Below, one piece after another: positions 1-9,763 of a stretch of 64,000 nt of DNA. This DNA comes from Pseudanabaena sp. ABRG5-3 (GTDB taxonomy: Bacteria > Cyanobacteriota > Cyanobacteriia > Pseudanabaenales > Pseudanabaenaceae). The DNA lies in contig NZ_AP017560.1 in assembly GCF_003967015.1 (NCBI RefSeq), positions 3,408,048 to 3,472,047 of the forward strand, given 5' to 3'. Within the stretch, counting starts at the first letter, position 1. Each line of letters opens with the position of its first letter. The notes under the pieces are model-generated. The model did no database searches, was not told the origin of the DNA, and saw only the letters and a program-made list of their open reading frames with translations. The position numbers and the translations under genes are program-made.

Positions 1-852
1 ATTAGAAATCGGATAGCGATCGCGAAATTCTTTGAGAGCTTCATAGGCAACATGGGCATTGGCATAACGCTGGCGAAAATCAAACCGCACCATCTGCGAG
101 AGAATATCTGCAAATTCGGGATAGACCTTCGGGGCATGTTGTCGCCACACAATTTCAAGATTGTCATCTTTTTCTAAATAGCTAGGCGGAATGCCTGTCA
201 GAGCTTGGATGCCAATCATACCAATCGCATAAAGATCGCTGGCAAACTTAGGTTCTCCATGCGCCTGCTCACTGGGCATATATCCGGGTGTGCCAATTCC
301 CACTGTGTAGGCAGCTTCCTCATGTCCATTCAAAACCATCGTTGGCGTAGCAATTTGCTTGACAACACCAAAATCAATTAAGAAAAGCTGTCCATCACGC
401 CGCCGAATAATATTTTCAGGTTTTATATCGCGATGAATTACATTGTGTTGATGTACAAAACTCAGCACTGTGAGCAAATTTTGCAATAGATCGACAACTG
501 CAAACTGCTCCCAAATTTTGCCTCGAATCAATTCATGGCTGAGGTCTTTGCCATCGATATATTCTTGAACTAGATAAAATTCTGATAATTCTTCAAAGTG
601 GGCAAATAGTTGGGGTATTTGCGGATGCGCTCCTAAACGGTAAAGCACCTGTGCTTCCGTTTCAAACAGCCGTCGTGAGAGCTGCAACAAACTTGAGTCT
701 GAATTGCGGGGACATAATCTTTTGATTACCCGTGATGGACGATCAGGTAGATGCAAATCCCGCGAGAGATAGGTCTCGCCAAAGCCACCACCACCTAACC
801 GTGTCATAACTTCGTAATGTCCGCCGACTAACTGCCCTGCTGTAAGACTCAT
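1..852 (-). CDS. Serine/threonine protein kinase (C-terminus cut by window edge)
   Basis: Eukaryotic-type (Hanks) Ser/Thr kinase, reading leftward and running off base 1, so only about 284 N-terminal residues are visible. The glycine-rich loop GGGGFGET lies at about residues 19-26. It is followed by the catalytic HRDIKPEN motif, DFG, and an activation segment ending in GTPGYMPSEQ. The ATG at 850-852 (MSLTAGQLVGG) fits the usual start of cyanobacterial Spk kinases, where the kinase domain sits at the N-terminus. The missing part may carry a C-terminal regulatory or membrane domain. Substrates cannot be inferred. A family-B palindrome separates it from murJ. Confidence 0.93.
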   Translation of the reverse strand, partial: MSLTAGQLVGGHYEVMTRLGGGGFGETYLSRDLHLPDRPSRVIKRLCPRNSDSSLLQLSRRLFETEAQVLYRLGAHPQIPQLFAHFEELSEFYLVQEYIDGKDLSHELIRGKIWEQFAVVDLLQNLLTVLSFVHQHNVIHRDIKPENIIRRRDGQLFLIDFGVVKQIATPTMVLNGHEEAAYTVGIGTPGYMPSEQAHGEPKFASDLYAIGMIGIQALTGIPPSYLEKDDNLEIVWRQHAPKVYPEFADILSQMVRFDFRQRYANAHVAYEALKEFRDRYPISN

Positions 853-894
853 AAGTTATTGAAGTTTTTCTGGGAATGTCTCAGATTTGCTAAT

Positions 895-1002
895 TATAGC
901 TATAGCCAGTAATGTTAGGACAAAAACAAAACCTAATCGAGAGTTGCGGCGCAAAGCGCCGCAACTCTCGATTAGGTTTTATGTCCTGAAGTAGGATAGC
1001 TA
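895..1002. repeat. Family-B palindromic repeat (copy B1)
   Basis: Near-perfect 25-bp arms at 928-952 and 956-980 with a 3-base loop. The core is GCGGCGC-AAA-GCGCCGC. The flanks are AGGAC (917-921) against GTCCT (983-987), with TAGCTAT-type ends at 895-907 and 996-1002. It fills the gap between the kinase start and the murJ stop. It could act as a murJ transcription terminator, but the extended ends resemble the other B copies, so it looks like a small dispersed element. Confidence 0.75.
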
Positions 1003-1010
1003 ATTTTCGT

Positions 1011-2720
1011 TTATCGGGAAAAGCGTCGTTTAATTTGATTGGTGAGAGCGCCGATTTCAGGGATTTTCATTTGTACCGCGATCGCCCCAAATATAGTTAG
1101 CCCGATGCCACTAGCGATCGCTAAACCACCGACCTCTGCACCAAATTTTGCCACCACACCGAAACTATCAAAGCTTTGGCTGAGTAAATGATAGATCCCC
1201 CAACTTGCACCACCTGCGATCGCACTAGCGATCGTTAGTCCCAAAATAGTCACACTCCAACTTTTTAGCGGCATTCCATTTAAACGGCGATCGAGTAAAT
1301 ACATCATCACAATCATTGAGATCAAGTTGACAAAAACCGTCGCTAGTACCAGCCCCGGAGCGCCAAATTTTTGGACAAGAAAGTAATCAAATAGTCCATT
1401 CAGGAAAATATTAACAATGCTAATTTTAAAAGGTGTATCGCCATCCCCTAAGGCATAAAACACCCGTACCAACACATCGCGTCCCAAATACACAAACATG
1501 CCTACAGAGTAAGCCATCAATACTAAAGCGGTTAACTGCGAAGCCTCATTATCAAAGGCATAGCGTTCATACACCACTTGAGAGATCGGCAAGGCTAGCG
1601 CTACCATCAAACCACTCAAGGGCAGCATCGTTAAAGCCGTAAGCATCAAGCCCTGACGGATACGCTGTTTCAGTTCATCCCAATTTTCGGGATCGGTTAG
1701 TTTCGATAAAACGGGAAACAACGGTACAAGAATCACATTCGACAAAATCCCTAATGGCGTTTGTACCAGCAACCCTGCATAGCCCATTGCTGAAACCGCC
1801 GCCGCCGCATTGGGAATAAAGGAAGCGAAAAATAAATCCGTCCAGACATTAATTTGCAACATCCCCGATGAAAAAGTAGCAGGAAGCATGATTTTCATCA
1901 CTTCTTTGACCTCAGGACGCTGAAAGTCAAACCTTAGCTTAAAGCCCCCCATACCCGATTTGATCTGCACAGGCAACTGCACTAGCCATTGCAGCACCGC
2001 TCCTGCCAATGTTGACCAAGCGAGGACTGCACCACCTAACATTGCATTTTCAGGCAGCAAGATTTTGTCGCCCAAAGTCCACACTAAGCCGCCGATGCCA
2101 ATTAGGACAGTCAAGCTAGAAAAGATCGGACTCACCGAAGGTAGCCAGTAAGTATCCGAGGCATTGAGCGCCCCAAAGCCAATGCCCACTAGTCCCGCTA
2201 AGACTGCCATCGGAGCCATGATCTGAAACTGCTGAATGGCAATGTCTTTAGTAATCTTGAGGTTCTGAATCGTTTCAAGGGAGATGCCCTTAGCTAGTAA
2301 ATCTGCCTCTGGTATAAATAAGCCGGGAGCGACTAGGTGCATTAATGGTTCAGCAAAAATCACCAAGGCGATCGTCACTAATAGCAAAAGGCCTGTAACG
2401 ATCGTGGTGATGCTGTCGATGATCGTGGCAACTTCGCGGCGATCGCGTTTTGCAAGGACACTGACGATCGCACTGTGAAAGGGACCGTTAATACCGCCGA
2501 GGAGAATTAATAAAAAACCAGGAATTACATAGGCAAAGTTATATGCACCATAGGCTGTGCCATTACCAAAAGCAGCAGCGATCGCCACTTGGCGCAGTAA
2601 CCCAAATATTTTGCTCAATAAGGTGGCAACTGCCACAATCGTCGCGATATTGAGAAGCGATCGCTTAGTGGATTGTGGTGGTTGAGGTTCGATGACGATA
2701 TCTTCTTCGTTGCCAGACAA
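1011..2720 (-). CDS. murJ: Lipid II flippase MurJ (MviN family)
   Basis: 569 residues, polytopic (about 14 hydrophobic segments), MviN/MurJ branch of the MOP exporter superfamily. It is expected to flip lipid II across the plasma membrane for peptidoglycan synthesis. The N-terminal region after a short polar tail reads SLLNIATIVAVATLLSKIFG, followed by GLLRQVAIAAAFG, the typical start of family members. The length matches cyanobacterial MurJ. It stands alone between a kinase and a repeat-filled spacer. The start at 2718-2720 gives a roughly 20-residue acidic cytoplasmic tail before the first helix. A start further downstream is possible but less natural. Confidence 0.93.
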   Translation of the reverse strand: MSGNEEDIVIEPQPPQSTKRSLLNIATIVAVATLLSKIFGLLRQVAIAAAFGNGTAYGAYNFAYVIPGFLLILLGGINGPFHSAIVSVLAKRDRREVATIIDSITTIVTGLLLLVTIALVIFAEPLMHLVAPGLFIPEADLLAKGISLETIQNLKITKDIAIQQFQIMAPMAVLAGLVGIGFGALNASDTYWLPSVSPIFSSLTVLIGIGGLVWTLGDKILLPENAMLGGAVLAWSTLAGAVLQWLVQLPVQIKSGMGGFKLRFDFQRPEVKEVMKIMLPATFSSGMLQINVWTDLFFASFIPNAAAAVSAMGYAGLLVQTPLGILSNVILVPLFPVLSKLTDPENWDELKQRIRQGLMLTALTMLPLSGLMVALALPISQVVYERYAFDNEASQLTALVLMAYSVGMFVYLGRDVLVRVFYALGDGDTPFKISIVNIFLNGLFDYFLVQKFGAPGLVLATVFVNLISMIVMMYLLDRRLNGMPLKSWSVTILGLTIASAIAGGASWGIYHLLSQSFDSFGVVAKFGAEVGGLAIASGIGLTIFGAIAVQMKIPEIGALTNQIKRRFSR

Positions 2721-2789
2721 AATTGGTGCTGCCCCTTACAATTTAGACTCTGAAAAATGTAACACCAAATCACATCGTTGTGGTAAACC

Positions 2790-2830
2790 AAATTTTTTGT
2801 GGCGAGGCAAAGCCTCGCCACAAAAAATTT
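2790..2830. repeat. Perfect palindrome, 19-bp arms
   Basis: Arms 2790-2808 and 2812-2830 around an AAA loop. The core reads GGCGAGGC-AAA-GCCTCGCC with A/T-rich feet, so it looks like a bidirectional intrinsic terminator. It resembles other repeat units in the window in having a GC core and AT-rich outer arms. Confidence 0.75.
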
Positions 2831-2852
2831 CCCCGCATGTCCCTAAGTACTG

Positions 2853-2889
2853 AAAGCTGTGGCGCACGCGCAGCGTGCGCCACAGCTTT
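2853..2889. repeat. Perfect palindrome, GGCGCACGC core
   Basis: Arms 2853-2869 and 2873-2889 (17 bp) with a GCA loop. The core GTGGCGCACGC/GCGTGCGCCAC is the same as in the family-A elements near 19.2, 26.2 and 39.2 kb. The outer family-A ends are not present here, so this is a core-only relative. Confidence 0.75.
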
Positions 2890-3053
2890 TTAAGCAGATA
2901 ACTATCTGCCGAGCATGAAAAAAGCACCGATTGCTAAATAATAGTTAGCTAGCGATCGGCGCTTTCGTAATGTTTACGATGCTCTACATAAAGAATTCAC
3001 AGTATTCATGAAATGCTTTAGGGCGCGCAAATCACCCCAAAGTAGTTCTATGA

Positions 3054-3488
<435 letters not shown>

Positions 3489-3532
3489 TTAATTTTGTAA
3501 TTTTGATATAGCAATACAAAAAAACAGACAAC

Positions 3533-3580
3533 AAAAGGCAAAAGAGAGTTGTGATATGTCACAACTCTCTTTTGCCTTTT
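3533..3580. terminator. Hairpin between the two ferredoxin genes
   Basis: 22-bp perfect arms (3533-3554, 3559-3580) around TATG, with A and T runs at the feet. It lies downstream of copy 2 on the minus strand and upstream of the copy 1 promoter, so a rho-independent terminator is the simplest reading. TATAGC (about 3508) and TAGCTA (about 3597) flank it, as in family-B units. Confidence 0.7.
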
Positions 3581-3639
3581 AGTTAGGTTATATTTAGCTA
3601 GCGATCGCAGCTTTAAAAATATTTATAACAAAGAAGCGA

Positions 3640-3939
3640 TTAGTAGAGAGCTTCTTCTTGGTGGGTCAAGACTTCGAGGTCAGACTGGGGATAGGTTACA
3701 CAGAGAAGAGCGTAACCAGCTTCGATTTGCTCATCATCCAAGAAAGATTGATCGCCCTGATCGATTTCACCCTTAACAATTTTACCTGCACAGGAAGAGC
3801 AAGCGCCAGCACGGCAAGAGTAAGGAAGATCAATTCCTTGAGCTTCGGCAACATCCAAGATGTACTCATCAGCAGGTACATCAATAGTTTGAGAGTTACC
3901 TTCGTTATCAATCAATTTTACTTTGTAGGTAGTAGCCAT
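3640..3939 (-). CDS. petF: [2Fe-2S] plant-type ferredoxin (copy 2)
   Basis: 99 residues starting at the ATG at 3937-3939 (MATTYKVKL). The [2Fe-2S] ligands are Cys42, Cys47, Cys50 and Cys80, in CRAGACSSC and LLC. It is strongly similar to copy 1 across the whole length, with most differences at the surface and C-terminus (QEEALY against KEEELY). This is consistent with tandem duplication and some functional divergence. Its leader shares the string TTAAAGATTGCAG with copy 1. Photosynthetic electron transfer is the expected role. Which copy is the major PetF cannot be read from sequence alone. Confidence 0.95.
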   Translation of the reverse strand: MATTYKVKLIDNEGNSQTIDVPADEYILDVAEAQGIDLPYSCRAGACSSCAGKIVKGEIDQGDQSFLDDEQIEAGYALLCVTYPQSDLEVLTHQEEALY

Positions 3940-4329
3940 GAATGTAATAGACCTCTTAAAGATTGCAGTCAAATTAATAAACGTGGTCTTGAATTTGTAC
4001 CCAAGTATAGGCACTCAGCCAATTTCCGTTTATTTCCATCACCCACAAGGGCATAAAACGCATCATATCGTTCTTGGCATCCCAACGAACAATTAGCTTT
4101 TTATTTCTATCATTGGTTATAGGTGATAGTTATCGATCGCTTTTGATGGATTGTATTTAAGTGAATCCCCTTTCAGAAAAGACTTTTTGGCATTTAATCA
4201 GACCCAGAAAATAATGAGTTTTCGTTGATATTTTCTTTTTTTAAATAAGTTTTGTTTATCTTATCTGTAGATGTAATCACAGCATAGGTTTTGATATGAA
4301 AATTCAATCATTGATCAATGAGTTGATAA
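3940..4329. other. Ferredoxin promoter / intergenic region
   Basis: About 390 AT-rich bases upstream of ferredoxin copy 2 and downstream of glyS. No gene is visible. It holds the ferredoxin leader next to the ATG, and a small hairpin AGAAAATA/TATTTTCT (4206-4213, 4229-4236) followed by T-rich sequence on the plus strand. A promoter for copy 2 must lie here, but I cannot fix its -10/-35 with confidence. Confidence 0.5.
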
Positions 4330-4362
4330 ACAAAGAGAGGTCGCTAAGCGACCTCTCTTTGT
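4330..4362 (-). terminator. glyS terminator hairpin
   Basis: 15-bp arms (4330-4344, 4348-4362) with a TAA loop, overlapping the glyS stop codon by one base. The arms are GC-rich inside with A/T feet, typical of a rho-independent terminator. Confidence 0.75.
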
Positions 4363-6488
4363 TACTTAAGGATCGAGCTAAAGTTGGCTAGTTGACGACT
4401 GTAGTTACGGATAATGCCAAGAAGATTGAGGCGGTTTTGACGCACTTGAGGATCTTCTGCCATGACTAATACATCATCAAAGAACTTGGCTAGTACAGGT
4501 GCGATCGCCTTAATCCCTTCCATTAACTGCTCATCACTGGGTTGACTTGGCAAAGCAGCGATCGCCTGATAAAGTTCCTGTTCCGCAGCATCGGTCAAGG
4601 TAGCTGGATTAATTACCGACTTAACATCAACGGTGACGCTATCTAGATCACCCTGTACTGCAAGGCGAGAAGCTCTCACAATTGGTTCATAGATTGCACC
4701 AAGAGTGGCATCTTCGCGAGATTGTTGCAGGAAGTGAGCGCGTTCTTTGATGCGAGTGAGATTGCTCAAACCTTGTAGGGTATAGGCGAGATCATCAGTA
4801 CCCGTAACAGCATCCACAAGATCGTAATCAATCCCCTGCTCGGACAAAATCGTATCGCAGCGTTGCTTAAACCATTTGTAGAGATTTTCCAGCACAGTTT
4901 CCGCAGGTTTCGCCAGCAAATTCTTGTCAGCATAAATAGCGATCGCGGATTGCAGCAGTTTCGGCAAATCCAACGCAAATCCATTTTCCCATGCAATCTG
5001 CACAACACCAGTAGCCGCACGCCGCAGGGCAAAAGGATCTGACGAACCTGTAGGGATAATGCCCAAACCAAAAATACCGACAAGGCTATCGATACGATCA
5101 GCGATCGCTACAATCTTGCCCGTTAAAGAAGTGGGCAAGGCATCCCCTGCACCTTTGGGTTGATAATGCTCACGAATACCTGTAGCAACCGCAACGGGTT
5201 CCTTACTAGCGAGGGCATAGTAATAACCCATTTGACCTTGCAATTCAGGAAATTCCTTGACCATCTGCGTCACCAGATCGGCTTTAGCAAGTTGGGCGGT
5301 GCGATCAATTAGTACTAGCTCGGCTTCAGGGATTTCTAAATTCGTAATCGAGTTAGCGACTAATTTCGCGATCGCTCTGATTCTTTCCACCTTTTCAGCA
5401 ACCGATCCAAGTTGCGCTTGGAAAGTAACTTTTTCTAAAAGTGGTAAGAATGTTTCTAGATGTACAGCGCGATCGCTGTCGTAGAAAAATTTGCCATCGG
5501 AAAGACGCGCTCGAATTACCCGCCCATTACCTGCGGCAATCAACCGCGACTTGTCAGGATTACCATTGGAAATCGTAATAAAGCGCGGCAATAGTTGATC
5601 GGGATTGGTGGCGGAATGCACAGGGAAATAGCGCTGATGGCTAACCATTTCCGTTTTAATCACGGGCTGAGGCAACTCCAAAAACTCACGCTCAAACTCA
5701 CCGATAACTGCTGTCGGAAATTCCACTAAATAGGTGACTTCTTCGAGCAAATCATCAGGAATTTCTGCATTCCCATTAAATAGCTCCACAATGCTATTAA
5801 TTTGGGTGAGGATATGATGCTGACGTTCTTTGCCATCAACAATGACAAAGGCTTCGCGCAAAGTTGCTACATAGTCTTTGGCGGTGTCGATCACAACTGA
5901 GCGGGGATGTAAGACGCGATGCCCTTGACTCAGGCGATCGCTCTGCACATTTTCTAAAGTGATCGGCAAAATTTTAGAATTGAATAGGGCAACTAACCAA
6001 CGAATCGGACGGGGAAACTTGAGATCACCATTACCCCAACGCATCAAGCGCTTACCTTCAAGTCCTGTAATCCAAGATGGTGCTAGCTCTTGCAAAATAT
6101 CCGCAGTCTGACGACCAACAATTTGCTGATTAGCGAAAACAAATGCGCCTTTATCGGTCTCTTTAATAAAGATATCTTTTAGATCAATACCCTTAGACTT
6201 GGCAAAACCTAACAAAGCTTTAGTTGGTTCACCCTGTGGATCACCCTTCACAAAAGCGGAACCTACCGCAGGACCTTTTAGCTCAACACTGCGATCGCTT
6301 TGTTGCACAGGCAAGCCATCAATTAGCACGGCAAGACGACGGGGCGTACCATAGACACTGACCTTGCTCGTAGTTAGTTGGTGTTCATCTAAAATTTTAG
6401 GGATGCGCTCTTGCCATTGACGCAAAGCATCGACGATAAAACTAGCGGGTAATTCTTCAGTACCAACTTCTAACAGAAAACTTGCCAT
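4362..6488 (-). CDS. glyS: Glycyl-tRNA synthetase beta subunit
   Basis: Beta chain of the tetrameric (alpha2beta2) bacterial glycyl-tRNA synthetase, 708 residues from the ATG at 6486-6488. The start MASFLLEVGTEELPASF carries the conserved N-terminal VGTEELPA motif, so the 25-residue upstream extension of the open frame is rejected. The C-terminal part, with DDVLVMAEDPQVRQNRLNLL, is the anticodon-binding-like region of the family. The beta chain is needed for tRNA recognition. The alpha chain (glyQ) that makes the active site is not in this window, so the subunits are unlinked here, as is common in cyanobacteria. Confidence 0.95.
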   Translation of the reverse strand: MASFLLEVGTEELPASFIVDALRQWQERIPKILDEHQLTTSKVSVYGTPRRLAVLIDGLPVQQSDRSVELKGPAVGSAFVKGDPQGEPTKALLGFAKSKGIDLKDIFIKETDKGAFVFANQQIVGRQTADILQELAPSWITGLEGKRLMRWGNGDLKFPRPIRWLVALFNSKILPITLENVQSDRLSQGHRVLHPRSVVIDTAKDYVATLREAFVIVDGKERQHHILTQINSIVELFNGNAEIPDDLLEEVTYLVEFPTAVIGEFEREFLELPQPVIKTEMVSHQRYFPVHSATNPDQLLPRFITISNGNPDKSRLIAAGNGRVIRARLSDGKFFYDSDRAVHLETFLPLLEKVTFQAQLGSVAEKVERIRAIAKLVANSITNLEIPEAELVLIDRTAQLAKADLVTQMVKEFPELQGQMGYYYALASKEPVAVATGIREHYQPKGAGDALPTSLTGKIVAIADRIDSLVGIFGLGIIPTGSSDPFALRRAATGVVQIAWENGFALDLPKLLQSAIAIYADKNLLAKPAETVLENLYKWFKQRCDTILSEQGIDYDLVDAVTGTDDLAYTLQGLSNLTRIKERAHFLQQSREDATLGAIYEPIVRASRLAVQGDLDSVTVDVKSVINPATLTDAAEQELYQAIAALPSQPSDEQLMEGIKAIAPVLAKFFDDVLVMAEDPQVRQNRLNLLGIIRNYSRQLANFSSILK

Positions 6489-6637
6489 AACCACGAGTTG
6501 AGGGACAATCTTCAGTTTAGCGCCTTGACGCGCAATAAAGAAAGGGTAAGTCACTTGCAGCAAATACTCTGCATCTGACTAAAAATTAATTGGCTGCCCC
6601 CTAAAAATACTTAAAAAATACTTAGAAGATATAGCTA

Positions 6638-6690
6638 TAAAAGCCAAAAGAGGGTTGCGGGCTTTGCCCGCAACCCTCTTTTGGCTTTTA
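6638..6690. repeat. Long perfect palindrome upstream of ado
   Basis: 25-bp arms 6638-6662 and 6666-6690 with a TTT loop. TATAGCTA precedes the left arm and AATAGCTAGA follows about 30 bases after the right arm, matching the family-B pattern. It lies between the glyS start and the ado start, so it is not a terminator for either gene on its coding strand. This argues for a dispersed element. Confidence 0.7.
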
Positions 6691-6770
6691 ATTTTATTGC
6701 ACAGTGCCACTTAGCATAAAATAGCTAGAGATTAACTTTTATTGAGCAGGGATACTGAAAGAGGCAAAAC

Positions 6771-7478
6771 ATGGGGCAAACACTCGAAGCTGTAGCGATT
6801 ACTGATCAAATCAATTATCAGACTGAACAATATCGCGATGCCTACAGCCGAATCAATGCGATCGTCATTGAGGGCGAAGCTGAAGCATACAGCAACTATC
6901 TCCAACTAGCGGAGCTACTGCCCGAAGCTAAAAATGATCTGATTAAACTTGCCAAGATGGAGGAACGGCACAAGAAGGGATTTACTGCCTGCGGTAAAAA
7001 CCTTAACGTCACCCCAGACATGGACTTTGCTGAGAAATTCTTTGCCGAATTGCATAACAATTTCCAAAAAGCCTTTGCAACTAAAGACATTGTTACTTGC
7101 CTGTTGATCCAATCACTGATTATTGAGTGCTTTGCGATCGCTGCTTATAACATTTATATTCCCGTCGCCGATCCCTTCGCCCGCAAAATCACTGAGGGCG
7201 TAGTCAAAGATGAATATCTGCATCTTAACTTTGGCGAAGAATGGTTGCAAGAGCATTTTGAACAATCCAAAGCAAATTTAGAGCAAGCCAATCGTCAAAA
7301 CCTGCCGATCGTCTGGAAAATGCTCAACCAAGTTGAAACCGATGCCAAAGTCCTCGGTATGGAAAAGGAAGCTTTAGTAGAAGACTTCATGATCCAATAT
7401 GGAGAAAGTCTTGGCAAAATTGGCTTCAGCACCCGTGACATTATGAAGATGTCGGCAATGGGTTTGGTAGCTGCTTAA
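6771..7478 (+). CDS. ado: Aldehyde-deformylating oxygenase (alkane synthase)
   Basis: Ferritin-like di-iron enzyme that converts fatty aldehydes to alkanes plus formate, the last step of cyanobacterial hydrocarbon synthesis. 235 residues, close to the family's roughly 231. Iron ligands are recognisable in [10 protein letters not shown] (first Glu), MEERHKKGF (ExxH), the LIIECF helix, and [13 protein letters not shown] (ExxH). An AAAGAGG ribosome site lies before the ATG. The partner acyl-ACP reductase follows 76 bases downstream, separated by a small hairpin, so the two may be transcribed separately or by partial read-through. Together they make heptadecane-type products. Confidence 0.96.
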   Translation: MGQTLEAVAITDQINYQTEQYRDAYSRINAIVIEGEAEAYSNYLQLAELLPEAKNDLIKLAKMEERHKKGFTACGKNLNVTPDMDFAEKFFAELHNNFQKAFATKDIVTCLLIQSLIIECFAIAAYNIYIPVADPFARKITEGVVKDEYLHLNFGEEWLQEHFEQSKANLEQANRQNLPIVWKMLNQVETDAKVLGMEKEALVEDFMIQYGESLGKIGFSTRDIMKMSAMGLVAA

Positions 7479-7483
7479 TCATC

Positions 7484-7512
7484 GTTTAAACGCGCCAATG
7501 GCGCGTTTAAAC
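7484..7512 (+). terminator. Hairpin between ado and aar
   Basis: 13-bp arms (7484-7496, 7500-7512) with an AAT loop and a GCGCC core, starting six bases after the ado stop. There is no clear T-run, so termination may be weak or the hairpin may protect the 3' end. Confidence 0.6.
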
Positions 7513-7554
7513 CAAAATATTTTCGTTGACAACTGTAACTGGTAACCGCAATCG

Positions 7555-8574
7555 ATGTTTGGTCTCATTGGGCATTTGACAAGTCTTGAACACGCTCAGT
7601 CTGTAGCAAGGGAATTAGGCTATCCCGAATATGCCGATCAAGGTTTGGAATTTTGGTGTAGCGCCCCACCCCAAATCGTCGATCGCATCAAAGTTACGAG
7701 TGCCACAGGTCAGCAGATCGAAGGGCTATATGTAGAATCATGTTTTTTACCTGAAATGTTGGCAGGTAGCAAGATTAAAACCGCTATTCGCAAAATCCTT
7801 AACGCGATGGCCCATGCACAGAAGCATGATATTGATATTACGGCTTTGGGGGGATTTTCCTCGATTATTTTCGAGAATTTTAACTTGAGCCAAATGTCGA
7901 GCGTGCGAAATATTCAGCTAGATTTTAATCGCTTCACCACAGGCAATACCCATACGGCTTATATTATTTGTCGCCAAATCGAAGAGGCTAGTCGTAAATT
8001 TGGGATTGACTTAGCCAAGGCTACAGTTACAGTTTGTGGAGCCACGGGTGATATCGGTAGCGCGGTATGTCGTTGGCTCGATGCCCGTACTAATATCAAA
8101 GATTTGTTGCTAGTTGCCCGCAATCAAGAACGTTTGCAGGAACTTCAAGCCCAACTCGGTCGCGGTAAAGTTCTGAGTATCGAAGAAGCCTTGCCCCAGT
8201 CCGACATTATCGTGTGGGTAGCAAGTATGGCAAAGGGCATGGTGATCGATTCCACCACCCTCAAGCGTCCCTGCATCCTCATCGATGGCGGCTATCCCAA
8301 AAATATGTCTACCCTTGTTCAAGAAGAAGGAATTCATGTGATCGATGGCGGCATCGTTGAGCATAGTCTCGATATTGATTGGAAGATCATGAAAATCGTG
8401 AATATGACCGCGCCTGCCCGTCAGCTTTTTGCCTGTTTTGCTGAGGCGATGCTCCTAGAGTTTGAAGGTTGGCATACCAATTTCTCATGGGGACGCAATC
8501 AAATCTCCATTGAGAATATGGACAAAATTGGTGCAGTTTCGATCAAGCACGGATTCAGACCGCTAATTAATTAA
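7555..8574 (+). CDS. aar: Long-chain acyl-ACP reductase
   Basis: NADPH-dependent reductase that turns acyl-ACP into the fatty aldehyde used by ado. 339 residues, matching the family. The Rossmann nucleotide site [17 protein letters not shown] is at about residues 160-176. The active cysteine that forms the acyl-enzyme is Cys294 in [13 protein letters not shown], the same position as in Synechococcus AAR. The ATG at 7555 has only a weak ribosome site (GGTAAC). In many cyanobacteria accA follows; here the next gene is gshB, behind a terminator. Confidence 0.96.
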   Translation: MFGLIGHLTSLEHAQSVARELGYPEYADQGLEFWCSAPPQIVDRIKVTSATGQQIEGLYVESCFLPEMLAGSKIKTAIRKILNAMAHAQKHDIDITALGGFSSIIFENFNLSQMSSVRNIQLDFNRFTTGNTHTAYIICRQIEEASRKFGIDLAKATVTVCGATGDIGSAVCRWLDARTNIKDLLLVARNQERLQELQAQLGRGKVLSIEEALPQSDIIVWVASMAKGMVIDSTTLKRPCILIDGGYPKNMSTLVQEEGIHVIDGGIVEHSLDIDWKIMKIVNMTAPARQLFACFAEAMLLEFEGWHTNFSWGRNQISIENMDKIGAVSIKHGFRPLIN

Positions 8575-8576
8575 GA

Positions 8577-8609
8577 ATATATAGGTGGCGCTTTGTGTCA
8601 CCTATATAT
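8577..8609 (+). terminator. aar terminator
   Basis: 11-bp perfect arms (ATATATAGGTG/CACCTATATAT) at 8577-8587 and 8599-8609, directly after the aar stop. The loop is GC-rich. Confidence 0.6.
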
Positions 8610-8697
8610 TTGAGATTTCATGCACTTGTGTAGGTGACGATCGCTATCTGTCACTATATTATGGCTAAAATAGCTAAGCATGAAATTGCTGTGAACA

Positions 8698-9657
8698 ATG
8701 AAACTTGCCTTTATTATCGATCCGATCGCTAGACTCGATCCCGCCCATGACACTAGTGTTGCGCTAATGGAAGCAGCTTGTCGCAAGGGCTATGAAGTAT
8801 TTATCACGGATATGAATACGCTTAGTGTTAGAGATGGCAAAGCATGGTCTTTTCTCCAAGCGACCAAAATTCATCCTGTTCCCCTTGTTAATGGAAAATG
8901 GCAAGTTCCCAATCCTTGGTATGAAGTTACAGAAGGCTCTTTTCAACCCTTAGAGAATATGCAGTTTGTGTGGATGCGTCCCGATCCACCTGTGACAACC
9001 GAATATCTCTATGCTACCTATATTCTCGATTATGTAGATCCTCTGAAGACTAAGGTTCTCAATTCCCCGCAAGGCATTCGTGCAGCAAATGAGAAGATGT
9101 ACGCTTTGCAGTTTACAGGCGCGATTCCCAAAACCATCGTCACTGCCGATAAAGGTACAATTATCGACTTTGTGAAAACAGAAGGAAAAGCCGTAATGAA
9201 ACCATTAGGTGGCAAAGGTGGTGAAGGAATTCTATTTTTAGAAACAGGCGATCGTAATATTAACTCACTAATCGAAATCAGTACCAATATTGGGAAAACG
9301 CCCGTAATGGTACAGGAATATCTACCTGATGCTCAATTAGGCGATAAGCGGATTATTCTCCTTGATGGCGAACCCATTGGCGCAGTGAATCGGGTTCCGA
9401 AATCAGGGGAATTTCGCGGCAATATGGCAGCAGGAGGTAGTGCTGTGCAAGTAGATATTACCGATCGCGAAAGAGAAATATGCCATCAACTTGCCCCCAC
9501 CCTCAAACGCGATGGCTTAATGTTTGTGGGTATTGATGTGATCGGCGGCTACTTGACGGAAGTGAATGTCACTAGTCCTACAGGTGTGCGCGAAATTGAT
9601 CGTCTCGATGGGGTATCTTTAGGCGATCGCGTGATGGATTGGTTAGCAGGTTTTTAG
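8698..9657 (+). CDS. gshB: Glutathione synthetase
   Basis: Joins gamma-glutamylcysteine and glycine using ATP, the second step of glutathione synthesis in the cytosol. 319 residues, typical of the prokaryotic GshB family. It starts MKLAFIIDPIARLDPAHDTS. The ATP-grasp region shows KPLGGKGGEGILFL, VQEYLPDAQLGDKRIILLDGEP and the metal-binding ITEVNVTSPTG-like segment (LTEVNVTSPTGVREI). The stop codon lies inside a 23-bp palindrome that looks like its terminator. Confidence 0.96.
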   Translation: MKLAFIIDPIARLDPAHDTSVALMEAACRKGYEVFITDMNTLSVRDGKAWSFLQATKIHPVPLVNGKWQVPNPWYEVTEGSFQPLENMQFVWMRPDPPVTTEYLYATYILDYVDPLKTKVLNSPQGIRAANEKMYALQFTGAIPKTIVTADKGTIIDFVKTEGKAVMKPLGGKGGEGILFLETGDRNINSLIEISTNIGKTPVMVQEYLPDAQLGDKRIILLDGEPIGAVNRVPKSGEFRGNMAAGGSAVQVDITDREREICHQLAPTLKRDGLMFVGIDVIGGYLTEVNVTSPTGVREIDRLDGVSLGDRVMDWLAGF

Positions 9658-9703
9658 TTAATTGATGCGTTATTGCAACGTAACGCATCAATTAACTAAA
9701 AAC
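9650..9703 (+). terminator. gshB terminator / palindrome covering the stop codon
   Basis: 23-bp perfect arms 9650-9672 and 9681-9703. The gshB TAG (9655-9657) is part of the left arm. The right arm would fall inside an upstream start of the next gene, which is one reason to reject that start. Confidence 0.7.
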
Positions 9704-9763
9704 CTAGCCCTCTTGACTAGAGTTAAAATAGGGTTAGAACATCTAGAAGAAAAATTTTTAGTT

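Larger units (their letters stand above)
2721..3053. other. Intergenic stretch with two palindromes
   Basis: 333 bases between murJ and the first ferredoxin gene with no convincing gene. It holds two long hairpins (2790-2830 and 2853-2889), then a short AT-rich stretch containing TTAGCTAGCGATCGG. It probably contains the murJ promoter and the end of the ferredoxin transcript. Confidence 0.7.

Noticed and set aside
3658-4056. 132-codon plus-strand frame over the ferredoxin copy 2
   Set aside because: It is antisense to petF and its leader; the ferredoxin reading frame explains the sequence.
9662-9763. N-terminal extension of the DUF1517 protein
   Set aside because: It overlaps the right arm of the gshB palindrome and has no family-like sequence. 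The ATG at 9764 leads directly into a signal peptide.
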